From positions 79,104 to 143,103 of the forward strand of contig JAIKWU010000021.1 of assembly GCA_024684455.1 (NCBI GenBank): a DNA stretch of 64,000 nucleotides. Reading direction: 5' to 3'. The stretch is from Bacteroidaceae bacterium (GTDB lineage: Bacteria > Bacteroidota > Bacteroidia > Bacteroidales > Bacteroidaceae). The translations under genes were made by a program, and so were the position numbers. The notes below the pieces were generated by a model that ran no database searches, was not told the DNA's origin, and was given only the letters and a program-made list of their open reading frames with translations. Below, one piece after another: positions 45,929 through 54,215 of the stretch (positions are counted from its first letter, which is position 1; every line of letters starts with the position of its first letter).

Positions 45929-46474
45929 ATGGCAGACATCAACTACTACCGGCAGCAAAGCGGATATGCCACGGAATATGGCACTTTCGTGGGACTGTCG
46001 TGGATATTGGTCTTCGCGCTGTATGTGATGGGAATGCGCCTTCAGAACAGCACTCTGATGACGACGGGGATGTTGACATTCTGTGCGCTGCCAGCCGTTG
46101 CATTCTACTTTGCCCGCCGCTTTAGACAGCAACTGCCTGAAGAAACCACCATCGGCTATGGCCGTGCCTACTGGTTCTGCCTGATGATGCTGGTTTATGC
46201 GAGCCTGTTGACAGCCGCTGCTGTCTATGCCTACTTCAAGTGGATGGACCACGGTGCTTTGATGCAGGTGATGCGCGACACCATCGAAAGCCCTTTGGCC
46301 AAACAGACATATAGCGACCTCGGCATGAGCGACACGCTGACGATGATGAAGGAGGTACTCAAAGACCTTTCTGAAGTTTCTCCCTTCGACATTGCAGTGG
46401 CCCTGTTCAACCAGAACATCGTGTTCTCCTTTATCCTCGCTCTGCCAACGGCCTTATTTGCTAAAAAATCGTAA
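45929..46474 (+). CDS. DUF4199 membrane protein
   Basis: The start at 45929 (MADINYYRQQSGYATEYGTF) gives 181 residues. Four hydrophobic helices are visible, including SWILVFALYVMGMRL, MLTFCALPAVAFYFA, FCLMMLVYASLLTAAAVYAY and IVFSFILALPTALF, the DUF4199 layout. The function is unknown. It precedes a GT2 glycosyltransferase with a membrane tail, 21 bases downstream, an arrangement I believe is recurrent in Bacteroidales, and the two may form a lipid-linked sugar or envelope system. Transcription comes from the type I promoter repeat. Confidence 0.85.
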   Translation: MADINYYRQQSGYATEYGTFVGLSWILVFALYVMGMRLQNSTLMTTGMLTFCALPAVAFYFARRFRQQLPEETTIGYGRAYWFCLMMLVYASLLTAAAVYAYFKWMDHGALMQVMRDTIESPLAKQTYSDLGMSDTLTMMKEVLKDLSEVSPFDIAVALFNQNIVFSFILALPTALFAKKS

Positions 46475-46495
46475 ATCGTAAAATCGTAAATCAAA

Positions 46496-47449
46496 ATGAT
46501 TGATATTTCAGTTGTCATCCCCTTATACAACGAGGAGGAGTCACTTCCAGAACTGCATGACTGGATCAAGCGTGTCATGTTGGAGCATAAGTTTACGTAT
46601 GAAATCATCTTCGTAAGCGACGGTTCCCGCGACCGTTCTTGGGACATTATTGAGCGTCTTGCCCACGACTACCCAGAGGTTCATGGCATCAAGTTCCGCC
46701 GTAATCATGGCAAATCGCCCGCACTCTATCACGGTTTTGCCCGTGCACAGGGCGAAGTGGTCATCACGATGGATGCCGACCTTCAGGACTCCCCCGACGA
46801 GATTCCCGAACTCTACCGCATGATTACAGAGGATGGCTACGACCTTGTCAGCGGCTACAAGCAGAAGCGTTACGATCCTCTGTCAAAGACCCTGCCGACC
46901 AAACTCTTCAACGCGACTGCACGTCAGGTCAGCGGCATCAAGAATCTGCACGACTTCAACTGTGGCTTGAAGGCATACAGAAAGGACGTTGTGAAAAACA
47001 TCGAGGTGTATGGCGAGATGCACCGCTACATCCCCTATCTTGCCAAGAACGCCGGTTTTGACAGAATCGGCGAGAAGGTGGTGCAGCATCAGGCTCGCAA
47101 GTATGGCAAGACAAAGTTCGGTCTCAACCGTTTCGTCAACGGCTACCTGGACCTGCTGTCGTTGTGGTTCCTCAGCAGTTTTGGCAAACAGCCGATGCAC
47201 GTCTTTGGGTTCATCGGCACACTGATGTTCCTCGTCGGTCTGGTTGCCGTCATCGTAGTAGGCTTCCTTAAACTTTGGGCACTGACTCACGGCCACCACT
47301 ACATTCTGGTGACCCAGTCGCCCTACTTCTACATTGCACTGACGATGATGCTGCTGGGCACACAACTCTTTGTCGCCGGCTTCCTCGGTGAAATGGTCAG
47401 CCGCAACTCTTCAGAACGCAACAAGTATCAAGTAGAGAAAGAAGTATGA
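46496..47449 (+). CDS. Family 2 glycosyltransferase (polyisoprenyl-phosphate type)
   Basis: The 317-residue protein has the GT-A start VVIPLYNEEESLPELHDWIK, the nucleotide-binding SDGSRDRSWDII and the metal motif TMDADLQDSPDEIPEL. Two C-terminal hydrophobic helices (GFIGTLMFLVGLVAVIVVG and FYIALTMMLLGTQLFVAGFL) place it in the DPM1/GtrB/ArnC-like group that transfers a sugar to a polyprenyl phosphate at the inner membrane. It follows DUF4199 and overlaps the DUF6452 gene by 4 bases. Sugar identity cannot be inferred. Confidence 0.92.
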   Translation: MIDISVVIPLYNEEESLPELHDWIKRVMLEHKFTYEIIFVSDGSRDRSWDIIERLAHDYPEVHGIKFRRNHGKSPALYHGFARAQGEVVITMDADLQDSPDEIPELYRMITEDGYDLVSGYKQKRYDPLSKTLPTKLFNATARQVSGIKNLHDFNCGLKAYRKDVVKNIEVYGEMHRYIPYLAKNAGFDRIGEKVVQHQARKYGKTKFGLNRFVNGYLDLLSLWFLSSFGKQPMHVFGFIGTLMFLVGLVAVIVVGFLKLWALTHGHHYILVTQSPYFYIALTMMLLGTQLFVAGFLGEMVSRNSSERNKYQVEKEV

Positions 47450-48075
47450 GCACGTTGCAAAGAACAAAAACTCTTACTTTGTACCTTGTACTTTGTACCA
47501 TGTACTTTGTACTTCGTACGCTGACTTCTTGTTCCTCCAGCAATTGTCCGCTGGAAAGCACCGTGACCTGTAACTATGGATTCTACGACACAAACGGAAC
47601 AGCCGTCGCCTACAACGACACGATGACCGTTTCGACGTTGCTGGCAGGCTCCAAGACACAATACACCTACCAACTGTTTGGCCATCGCACCATCACCAGC
47701 GACGTTCGCATTGACTCCCTCCTTGAACAGGGTTATACAGAAACAATCTCCGAAGTACGTCGCGACACCATCCTCGGCAACAAACTTGCAGGGCTTGCCA
47801 AGATGAAACTACCCATGGGCTATTTCTCGACGTGCGACACCATCATTATCCGTTACGCCAGCATCTCCAACCGCGACACCCTTTACATACAGCACGTCGG
47901 CTATTCCAACGTCGATTTACCAGAATGCGGCACACACCGCTTTCACACACTGACCGGCATTCGTGCCACCGATGCAGGCATCGACCACGTGGAGATTGTC
48001 AATCCGGCCGTCAACTACACAGGCAGTGAAAACATACGCATCTATTTTAACGGCACGGTCGAAGTGGAGGAATGA
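47446..48075 (+). CDS. DUF6452-like lipoprotein
   Basis: The 209-residue protein has a lipobox at TLTSCSSSNCP. The mature part (VTCNYGFYDTNGTAVAYNDT, then SISNRDTLYIQHVGYSNVDL) matches DUF6452, a Bacteroidota envelope family of unknown function usually followed by DUF6048, as here. The start at 47446 overlaps the GT2 stop (ATGA). A second start at 47500 (MYFVLRTLTSC) would trim the signal to its hydrophobic core. The signal peptide is encoded by a run of TTGTAC-type repeats (47475-47520), an odd low-complexity origin. Confidence 0.78.
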   Translation: MSTLQRTKTLTLYLVLCTMYFVLRTLTSCSSSNCPLESTVTCNYGFYDTNGTAVAYNDTMTVSTLLAGSKTQYTYQLFGHRTITSDVRIDSLLEQGYTETISEVRRDTILGNKLAGLAKMKLPMGYFSTCDTIIIRYASISNRDTLYIQHVGYSNVDLPECGTHRFHTLTGIRATDAGIDHVEIVNPAVNYTGSENIRIYFNGTVEVEE

Positions 48076-48923
48076 ACATGAAACGACAACGCCTCACATA
48101 CTTCCTTTCGCTAATTTTCCCCCTATGGTTAGGAGGAACAGGAGGGGTGCTGCTTCATGCTCAGGGCAACACACAAGAACCGCCACAACCGCAGAAGTAT
48201 GTCGCCGTCATTGAGGAAACGCCCCAACTTACCTTCTTTCAAGGTTTCACACTCTCAGCCGATGCATTTGGCTTTGCTCAATATCTTTTCTCCGACTATG
48301 GAAGCCTTGAGGGAGCCTTGCGCCTGAATCTGAAAAACACCTACTTTCCCATCGTGGAACTCGGTTATGCCACTTGTGACAGCGAAGATGCCAACACCCA
48401 GATACGCTATAAGACCTCTGCGCCCTATTTGCGTGTCGGCGTTGACTTCAACATGCTCAAGAACAAATTTCAGGAGAACCGCCTCTACCTCGGTGTTCGA
48501 TATGGATTGTCGCGTTATAACTTCGACATTTCCGGTCCACCGATTGTTGACCCCATCTGGGGAGGCTCCGAAGCATTCAGTTACAAAGACATAGCCACCA
48601 CCAGCCATTGGTTTGAAATCGTTGCTGGAGTACAAGTAAAGGTGTGGCGCAACTTCCACATGGGCTGGTCAGTACGCTACAAGCACAAAATCTCCTCCAC
48701 CAAGAATCAGTATGCCCAGCCATACTACATTCCTGGTTATGGCACCACCACACACACAACTGGCTGGGGAGCCACCTACAATCTGATTTTTGACCTCAAC
48801 TGGGGCAAGAGAAAGAAAAAGGCCACCCAAGTCACCATCATTGAACGCCCCATCGTCGCTCCGACAGACAGTACCGTTGTGATGCCTGACACCATCGAAT
48901 CACCCATAGACTCTATTCAGTAA
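48072..48923 (+). CDS. DUF6048-like outer-membrane protein
   Basis: The 283-residue protein has a signal peptide ending HAQG near residue 31 and then a beta-rich body with typical outer-membrane barrel alternation (FPIVELGYATCDSED, YLRVGVDFNMLKNKF, YLGVRYGLSRYNFDI, NFHMGWSVRYKHKIS). It resembles DUF6048 and is coupled to the DUF6452 gene by a 4-base overlap. A Pro/Thr-rich acidic tail ends the protein. The pair may assemble an envelope structure together with the GT2/DUF4199 genes upstream; this is inference. Confidence 0.8.
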   Translation: MNMKRQRLTYFLSLIFPLWLGGTGGVLLHAQGNTQEPPQPQKYVAVIEETPQLTFFQGFTLSADAFGFAQYLFSDYGSLEGALRLNLKNTYFPIVELGYATCDSEDANTQIRYKTSAPYLRVGVDFNMLKNKFQENRLYLGVRYGLSRYNFDISGPPIVDPIWGGSEAFSYKDIATTSHWFEIVAGVQVKVWRNFHMGWSVRYKHKISSTKNQYAQPYYIPGYGTTTHTTGWGATYNLIFDLNWGKRKKKATQVTIIERPIVAPTDSTVVMPDTIESPIDSIQ

Positions 48924-49993
48924 TGAAATTACATCTTCGAGAAGATGCGACACCACACCCCCGCCGTTGGTGGCACATCCCCCTACTCCTGCTGCTCATC
49001 ATAGGCACCATATTCATTGCACGTGAATACAATGGCCGTAATGAACAAACAACTGATGCGGCCTGGAAATCAACCGAACTGATAAAAAATGAAGGAGCCG
49101 TCTTTGGCACCTTCTATCACCTCACCTACCGAAGCACGACCGACCTTCAAGCCTCCATCGACAGCGTGCTCGCCTTGGTGGACAGCAGCCTCTCCCCTTT
49201 CAACAAAAAGAGCATCATCACCGCCATCAACGAGAACACATCGATGAAGACCGACGACCGTTTTCGTCAAGTCTTCACACTTGCCCACCACGTCTATGAA
49301 TCCACTGGCGGAGCCTTCGACATCACCGTCGCACCCCTCGTCAATGCTTGGGGCTTCGGCTTCAAAGAAGGGAGAAATCCTAACGACGAACAGATTGACA
49401 GCCTGCGTCAATTTGTTGGTTTTGATAAAGTGCAGTTACAAGGCGACAGCATCGTCAAGGCCGACCCACGTCTCATGCTCGATTGTTCCGCCATCGCAAA
49501 AGGCTACGGAGTCGATGCTGTAGCCCTGTTCCTCGAATCGCGCAACGTCCTCGACTACATGGTAGAAATCGGTGGAGAAATCCGCACACATGGTCTCAAC
49601 CCACAGGGGGCTGCCTGGCACATCGGCGTGAACAAACCTGTCGATGACTCACTCTCAGTCAACGGTGACATCCAACAAATCCTTGAAGTAGGCAACATCG
49701 CCATGGCCACCTCAGGCAACTATCGTAATTTTCGCACGGAAAACGGTGAGAAAATCGCCCACACCATCGACCCCCGTACAGGCCGCCCCGTCCAGCGTAG
49801 CATTCTCTCCGCCACAGTACTCGCCCCCGACTGCGCCACTGCCGATGCCTATGCCACCGCCTTCATGGTCCTCGGTCTTGACGAAGCCCAACAAATTCTC
49901 ACCCGACACCCCAAACTCCAAGCCTACTTCATCTGTGCCGACGAAGAAGGGGGAACCTTTACTTGGCATACCGACAGCATTGTTCTACCTTAA
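48923..49993 (+). CDS. apbE: FAD:protein FMN transferase ApbE
   Basis: The 356-residue protein begins with a basic stretch and a membrane helix (WWHIPLLLLLIIGTIFIARE). The ApbE core shows FGTFYHLTYRS, then AFDITVAPLVNAWGFG, CSAIAKGYGVDAVA, the VEIGGEIRTHGLNPQG segment and HTIDPRTGRPV, followed by APDCATADAYATAFMVLG with the Mg-binding acidic residues. It flavinylates Thr residues of proteins such as NqrB/NqrC and RnfG outside the inner membrane. Its start shares the last base of the DUF6048 stop. No Nqr or Rnf gene lies within the window. Confidence 0.94.
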   Translation: MKLHLREDATPHPRRWWHIPLLLLLIIGTIFIAREYNGRNEQTTDAAWKSTELIKNEGAVFGTFYHLTYRSTTDLQASIDSVLALVDSSLSPFNKKSIITAINENTSMKTDDRFRQVFTLAHHVYESTGGAFDITVAPLVNAWGFGFKEGRNPNDEQIDSLRQFVGFDKVQLQGDSIVKADPRLMLDCSAIAKGYGVDAVALFLESRNVLDYMVEIGGEIRTHGLNPQGAAWHIGVNKPVDDSLSVNGDIQQILEVGNIAMATSGNYRNFRTENGEKIAHTIDPRTGRPVQRSILSATVLAPDCATADAYATAFMVLGLDEAQQILTRHPKLQAYFICADEEGGTFTWHTDSIVLP

Positions 49994-49996
49994 TGA

Positions 49997-50275
49997 GAAC
50001 GTAAGTTCGGTTTACGGGCAATTTTAACGAATGAAACGAAAATAAGAATCCGTCGAGTCCGTGTTTCATACTGCCATAACAATCGGTGTTATGCAGGCTG
50101 AAAAACAAGACTCAGTGGAGTATTTGTTCCACCGCAGTGAAACAAAAGTTTCACTGCGGTGGAACTTTTGTATCGGCGCAGTGAAATTTTGGTACCACCC
50201 CAGTGAAACAGTTGTACCAATACGGCGAGGACACTTTGGTACAAAAGACATCTTCGTCTTGTAGGGACGTCCCGT
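49997..50275 (+). repeat. Long intergenic repeat containing 22-bp-period array C
   Basis: It closely matches 63770-64000: both run from a GAACGT start through AATCCGTCGA, CAATCGGTGTTATGCAGGCT and then five cores at 50130, 50152, 50174, 50196 and 50218, exactly 22 bases apart with alternating orientation. It ends near GTAGGGACGTCCCGTGGGGC, a word also found at 45710 and 63740. Confidence 0.85.
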
Positions 50276-50337
50276 GGGGCGTCCATGAAGAATTGTGGAA
50301 GAGGATTGCCAACATGGATGCCCCATAGACAATCACG

Positions 50338-50370
50338 AGCGCGACAATCATATCAAATGATTGTCGCGCT
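50338..50370. terminator. Perfect hairpin between apbE and the 61-aa gene
   Basis: The 14-bp stem AGCGCGACAATCAT pairs with ATGATTGTCGCGCT around a 5-base loop. It can end the minus-strand 61-aa gene transcript and shield it from the plus strand. Confidence 0.75.
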
Positions 50371-50391
50371 TGTTCTATGACCATACGGTAA

Positions 50392-50577
50392 TTACCAAAA
50401 ACCGTTAGTCCATTCGTCTAGTTCCTCGATGGCGTCGATTCTTTCCTTGTTGAGGGCAGGCTGTTCTGGGTCAACAGGGTCGTCCGTATAGTTGACGTTG
50501 GGGTTGGATGTCATAAGGACATGCTCCTGTAGCAATTGTTCTTGAATCGAACAGGGCTTTAGATATCGTTTTTTCAT
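50392..50577 (-). CDS. Small 61-aa protein, MKKxYLKP type
   Basis: The 61-residue product opens MKKRYLKPCSIQEQLLQEHV, then a short acidic, Asn/Pro-rich tail (NPNVNYTDDPVDPEQPALNK) and ends ELDEWTNGFW. It has no signal peptide. Short proteins opening with MKKxYxxPx followed by a Leu-rich amphipathic stretch recur in Bacteroidota genomes and include candidate peptide precursors, but no maturation gene is adjacent. Followed by a strong hairpin. The gene may be real, but length and lack of homology knowledge keep confidence moderate. Confidence 0.55.
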   Translation of the reverse strand: MKKRYLKPCSIQEQLLQEHVLMTSNPNVNYTDDPVDPEQPALNKERIDAIEELDEWTNGFW

Positions 50578-50700
50578 AAGAGAGTTATTGACTATTCAAG
50601 TAAATGTTGATGATAGCCACCGCGTCAGAGATGTTGATGACACCGATACGAATACGCAATTGCATGAAAAACAATGAGAATGGTGCTTTTGCCCCACGGT

Positions 50701-50841
50701 CGGAGGTACTCACGCTCGAAAAAACTCAAACAAGTTTGTCTAAAGACAACTTTGTCACGACTCGGTAAACAAACAATTTTATTGTTTTTTCACACTCGCT
50801 GCTCCAAAGTTTGGTTTTTTGCTCACTTAATCGTACCTTTG
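50701..50841 (+). repeat. Promoter-bearing repeat type I, copy upstream of the Crp-family gene
   Basis: The order is GGAGGTACTCACGCTCG, AAGACAACTTTGTC (small hairpin), ACGACTCGGTAAAC, a T-rich run, CACTCGCTGCTCCAAAGTTTGG, TTTTGCTCACTTAATCG and the promoter TACCTTTG at 50834-50841. The ATG follows at 50864. Confidence 0.85.
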
Positions 50842-50863
50842 CAGACCGAAACGAGCATGCAAC

Positions 50864-51541
50864 ATGCAGATGTTTGAAAAGTTACAGGAACTGCCGCTGC
50901 TCATGGGACTGAGCAAGGGGGAGTTGATGTCGATTGTCGAGCGAGTGAAGTTCGACTTTCACAAACATGCAGAGGGCACGACACTGGTGAGTCAGGGCGA
51001 ACGCTGTGACCGCATTGTGTATGTGCTGAGCGGTACGGTGTGTGCCGACTTGCAGGATGCCCATCGAGGTTTTCTGCTGTCGGAGACGACCGATGGAGTG
51101 CCGATGGTGCTGGAACCCCAGAATTTGTGGGGGATGAAGCAGCGGTTTGCTCGGACGTACTCGCTCGAGACGGAAGGCAGCACGTGCAGCATCGACAAAC
51201 GGCAACTGAGTGGCCTGATTTCCAATTATGAACTGGTGAAGACCAATGTGCTGAGCCTCGTCTGCAACAAGTTGCAAGGCGTGACATCACAATTGTGCGA
51301 GCCGTGGCCTGACACGACAGAAGGACGCATCGTGCGTTTCATTCGCAACCTAGCGCTGACGGACACGGGGCACAAGGTGCTGCACATCAAGATGCAGACG
51401 TTGGCAGAACTGACGTGCGACACGCGCCTGAATGTGTCGCAAGCCCTGAACCGCTGGCAGCGCGACGGACTGGTCAGCATCCGACGTGGCGTCATTGAAA
51501 TTTACCAATTTGAGGATTTACCATTTACTATTTGCCATTAG
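50864..51541 (+). CDS. Crp/Fnr-family transcriptional regulator
   Basis: The 225-residue protein has an N-terminal cyclic-nucleotide-binding-like barrel (VERVKFDFHKHAEGTTLVSQ, then GERCDRIVYVLSGTVCADL) and a C-terminal winged helix (KMQTLAELTCDTRLNVSQAL, then NRWQRDGLVSIRRGVIEI). The cyclic-nucleotide pocket residues are not conserved in an obvious way and no Fe-S cysteine set of Fnr is seen, so the signal is unknown. It is driven by a promoter repeat and overlaps the next gene by 10 bases. Confidence 0.88.
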   Translation: MQMFEKLQELPLLMGLSKGELMSIVERVKFDFHKHAEGTTLVSQGERCDRIVYVLSGTVCADLQDAHRGFLLSETTDGVPMVLEPQNLWGMKQRFARTYSLETEGSTCSIDKRQLSGLISNYELVKTNVLSLVCNKLQGVTSQLCEPWPDTTEGRIVRFIRNLALTDTGHKVLHIKMQTLAELTCDTRLNVSQALNRWQRDGLVSIRRGVIEIYQFEDLPFTICH

Positions 51542-52005
51542 ACAATTCACAAGTGACTATCTTTCTGAAAATACTGATGCTCATCCTGATGGCCTTGGCT
51601 CCGGTCATCATTAGTACGTCCTGCTCGAAAGAAGACGACATTGAGGAAATCTTTATGGGCAAGACATTCTACATCAGCGGTGCGACTATCAACGGGAAGG
51701 CTCTGAACGACGAGGTGAAGGAACTCTACGAGAACCCCGACTCCTACTATATCACGTTTAATGAGACGACTTTCAACGGAAAACTGGATGTCCAATGCCA
51801 CTTTTCGGGCTACTGGAGTGCAGACGGCAAGAAGAAAACGATGATTATGCACATCGACCAGTATGTGAACACGTCGTCCAGTGTGCTCACGGAGAAGATC
51901 TACGGTATCCTTCAGCATGTCACCGCATACAGTGGCGATGCCAACATCATCAACATCAAGGCGGACGAACAGAACTTCCTCCGCCTGCGACTGACGAAAA
52001 GATAA
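51532..52005 (+). CDS. DUF4847-like lipoprotein
   Basis: The 157-residue protein has a hydrophobic N-terminus and lipobox ISTSCSKEDD. The mature part reads IEEIFMGKTFYISGATING, then YYITFNETTFNGKLDVQCHF and FLRLRLTKR, a compact beta-rich protein like DUF4847 of Bacteroidales. The function is unknown. The start overlaps the Crp-family gene by 10 bases, and the dCMP deaminase begins 11 bases after its stop, so all are probably co-transcribed. The family name is tentative. Confidence 0.7.
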   Translation: MPLDNSQVTIFLKILMLILMALAPVIISTSCSKEDDIEEIFMGKTFYISGATINGKALNDEVKELYENPDSYYITFNETTFNGKLDVQCHFSGYWSADGKKKTMIMHIDQYVNTSSSVLTEKIYGILQHVTAYSGDANIINIKADEQNFLRLRLTKR

Positions 52006-52015
52006 CAAGCGAACA

Positions 52016-52441
52016 ATGACAGAAAAAGAAGAAAAGCAACACAAACTCGACCTGCGCTACCTGCGCATGGCTCGCATCTGGGCTGAGAATTCCTACTGCC
52101 AGCGCAGACAGGTCGGTGCGCTCATTGTCAAGAACAAGATGATCATCAGCGACGGCTACAACGGTACGCCCAGCGGCTTTGAAAACGTCTGTGAGGAGAA
52201 CAACGTCACCAAGCCCTACGTGCTCCATGCCGAAGCCAACGCCATCACGAAGATTGCACGCTCCCACAATTCAAGCGACGGTGCCACACTCTACGTCACC
52301 GCATCCCCATGTCTGGAATGCTCAAAACTCATCATCCAGGCAGGCATCAAGCGCGTCGTCTATAGCGAGAAGTACCGACTTGAAGACGGCATCGAACTGC
52401 TCCGTCGTGCCGGCATTGAAGTTGTTTATATTGAAGTCTGA
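52016..52441 (+). CDS. dCMP deaminase
   Basis: The 141-residue protein has the zinc deaminase motifs: LHAEANAITK near residue 68 (His and catalytic Glu) and ASPCLECSKLI near residue 96 (two Cys ligands), with MARIWAENSYCQRRQVGALI at the N-terminus. It converts dCMP to dUMP, the precursor of dTMP. The length and motifs fit the ComEB/DCTD family. It lies 9 bases before the S41 protease gene. Confidence 0.94.
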   Translation: MTEKEEKQHKLDLRYLRMARIWAENSYCQRRQVGALIVKNKMIISDGYNGTPSGFENVCEENNVTKPYVLHAEANAITKIARSHNSSDGATLYVTASPCLECSKLIIQAGIKRVVYSEKYRLEDGIELLRRAGIEVVYIEV

Positions 52442-52449
52442 AGCATCAC

Positions 52450-54165
52450 ATGAATCGCAACCGTTTTGTACCCATCATCATAGCCGTGAGTCTCGTTGCC
52501 GGCATCATCATTGGCACGTTTCTCGCCAACCGATTCTCCGGCAACCGACTGAACATCATCAACACGTCGAGCAACAAACTCAACGACCTGCTCCACATTA
52601 TCGACGAGCAGTATGTCGATACGGTGCAGATTACCGACCTGGTCGAAAAGGCCATGCCGCAGATTCTGAGCGAACTCGACCCCCACTCTTCCTACATCTC
52701 CGCCCAAGATGCCACGACGGCGAACGACGACCTGCGCGGCTCTTTCTCGGGCATCGGCGTACAGTTTACCATCAAGCGCGACACTGTTTATATTTCCAAC
52801 GTCATCCACGGCGGGCCTTCGGAAAAGACAGGACTGCTGCCAGGCGACCGTATCATCAGTGTGGATGAAGAACCTTTTGTGGGCGAAGGAGTGACAAACG
52901 AAGAGACCATGCACCGCCTGAAGGGCGAGAAAGGTACGAAGGTGAAACTGGGCATCATGCGTCATGGGGAAAAGAAAAACTTTACCATCACCCGTGGCGA
53001 CATTCCCGTACACAGCATCGATGCCACCTACATGCTCACACCCGAACTCGGCTACATCCGTATGCGCAACTTCGGCGACACGACCTACCCCGAACTGCTC
53101 ATGTCGCTGGCGCAACTCCAACAAGAAGGTTTCAAGGGACTCGTCATCGACCTGCGAGGCAACGGCGGCGGTTATCTCGCGGCTGCCATCCAGACCGTCA
53201 ACGAGTTTCTGCCCGACGATCGCCTCATTGTCTATACACAAGGCCGCAAAGCCAAACGAGAAGACTACAAGAGCGACGGACGCGGATCGTACCAGCGACT
53301 GCCTCTCATCGTGCTGACGGACGAGACGACGGCCTCTGCTGCAGAGATTTTTGCAGGAGCCATTCAGGACAACGACCGAGGCATCATCGTCGGAAGGCGT
53401 TCCTTCGGAAAGGGGCTCGTGCAACAACCCATCGAGTTCAGCGACGGCTCGCTCATCCACCTGACCATCGCCCGCTACTACACACCTTCGGGGCGTTGCA
53501 TCCAGAAACCCTACGAAAAGGGACACAGCGAAGACTACGACATGGACCTCATCACACGCTACAACCGAGGTGAATTCTTCAACGAAGACTCCATCCAGCA
53601 GACGGGTGAGCAGTATCAGACCACGCTCGGCCGCATTGTCTATGGTGGTGGAGGCATCATGCCCGATTACTTCGTTGCAGAGGACACCACCCTCTTCACT
53701 CCCTACTACACCCAGTGTGCCACACGCGGACTGATTGTTGAGTTCTGCTTCAACTATACCGACCAGAATCGTGCCGACCTCAGCCGATTTACCGATACCG
53801 AGCAACTCGTTCAGCACCTCCGCCACCAGCATCTCATAGAGCAGTTTGCTCACTTTGCCGACAGCAAAGGAATCCAACGGCGCAACAACATGATACGTCA
53901 CTCGCAGCCGCTCTTCGAACGTGCCATCTACGGCAACATCGTTTATAACATGTTCGACATGCAGGAATACCTGCAATACATCAACCAGAACGATCCCACC
54001 ATCGAGCGTGCCATCCAACTTTACGATGCTGAACAAACCCGACCGACCGCCGTTCCTCTCAACACAACGAAAAAACAGCGCGACCGCAAAGCCGCACAAG
54101 CCTTTCCGGTTTCTCCGTACTTCCGGCAGTCATCCCCCTATCGGATGCCCTTATACATTTGCTGA
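52450..54165 (+). CDS. S41 C-terminal-processing protease
   Basis: The 571-residue protein has an N-terminal membrane anchor or signal (IIIAVSLVAGIIIGTFLANRF). An S41 N-terminal region (ELDPHSSYISAQDA) precedes a PDZ domain near residues 95-180 (GIGVQFTIKRDTVYISNVIH, then LLPGDRIISVDEE). The S41 core follows, with DLRGNGGGY, catalytic Ser in TASAAEIFAGAIQD and Lys in GRRSFGKGLVQ. It is a periplasmic CtpA/Prc-like protease. The C-terminal 180 residues extend beyond the core, as is usual in Bacteroidota. A perfect hairpin ends the unit. Confidence 0.93.
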   Translation: MNRNRFVPIIIAVSLVAGIIIGTFLANRFSGNRLNIINTSSNKLNDLLHIIDEQYVDTVQITDLVEKAMPQILSELDPHSSYISAQDATTANDDLRGSFSGIGVQFTIKRDTVYISNVIHGGPSEKTGLLPGDRIISVDEEPFVGEGVTNEETMHRLKGEKGTKVKLGIMRHGEKKNFTITRGDIPVHSIDATYMLTPELGYIRMRNFGDTTYPELLMSLAQLQQEGFKGLVIDLRGNGGGYLAAAIQTVNEFLPDDRLIVYTQGRKAKREDYKSDGRGSYQRLPLIVLTDETTASAAEIFAGAIQDNDRGIIVGRRSFGKGLVQQPIEFSDGSLIHLTIARYYTPSGRCIQKPYEKGHSEDYDMDLITRYNRGEFFNEDSIQQTGEQYQTTLGRIVYGGGGIMPDYFVAEDTTLFTPYYTQCATRGLIVEFCFNYTDQNRADLSRFTDTEQLVQHLRHQHLIEQFAHFADSKGIQRRNNMIRHSQPLFERAIYGNIVYNMFDMQEYLQYINQNDPTIERAIQLYDAEQTRPTAVPLNTTKKQRDRKAAQAFPVSPYFRQSSPYRMPLYIC

Positions 54166-54170
54166 TACAA

Positions 54171-54206
54171 CAAGCCCCGAAAACCTCAGTCAGTTTTCGG
54201 GGCTTG
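54171..54206. terminator. Bidirectional terminator between the S41 gene and the NlpC/P60 gene
   Basis: The perfect 14-bp stem CAAGCCCCGAAAAC / GTTTTCGGGGCTTG has an 8-base loop and lies between convergent genes. Confidence 0.88.
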
Positions 54207-54215
54207 CTGTTTGGA

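Noticed and set aside
52426..54099. 557-codon minus-strand frame opposite the S41 protease
   Set aside because: The plus-strand frame carries full S41 and PDZ motifs; the opposite frame is an antisense artefact of codon bias.
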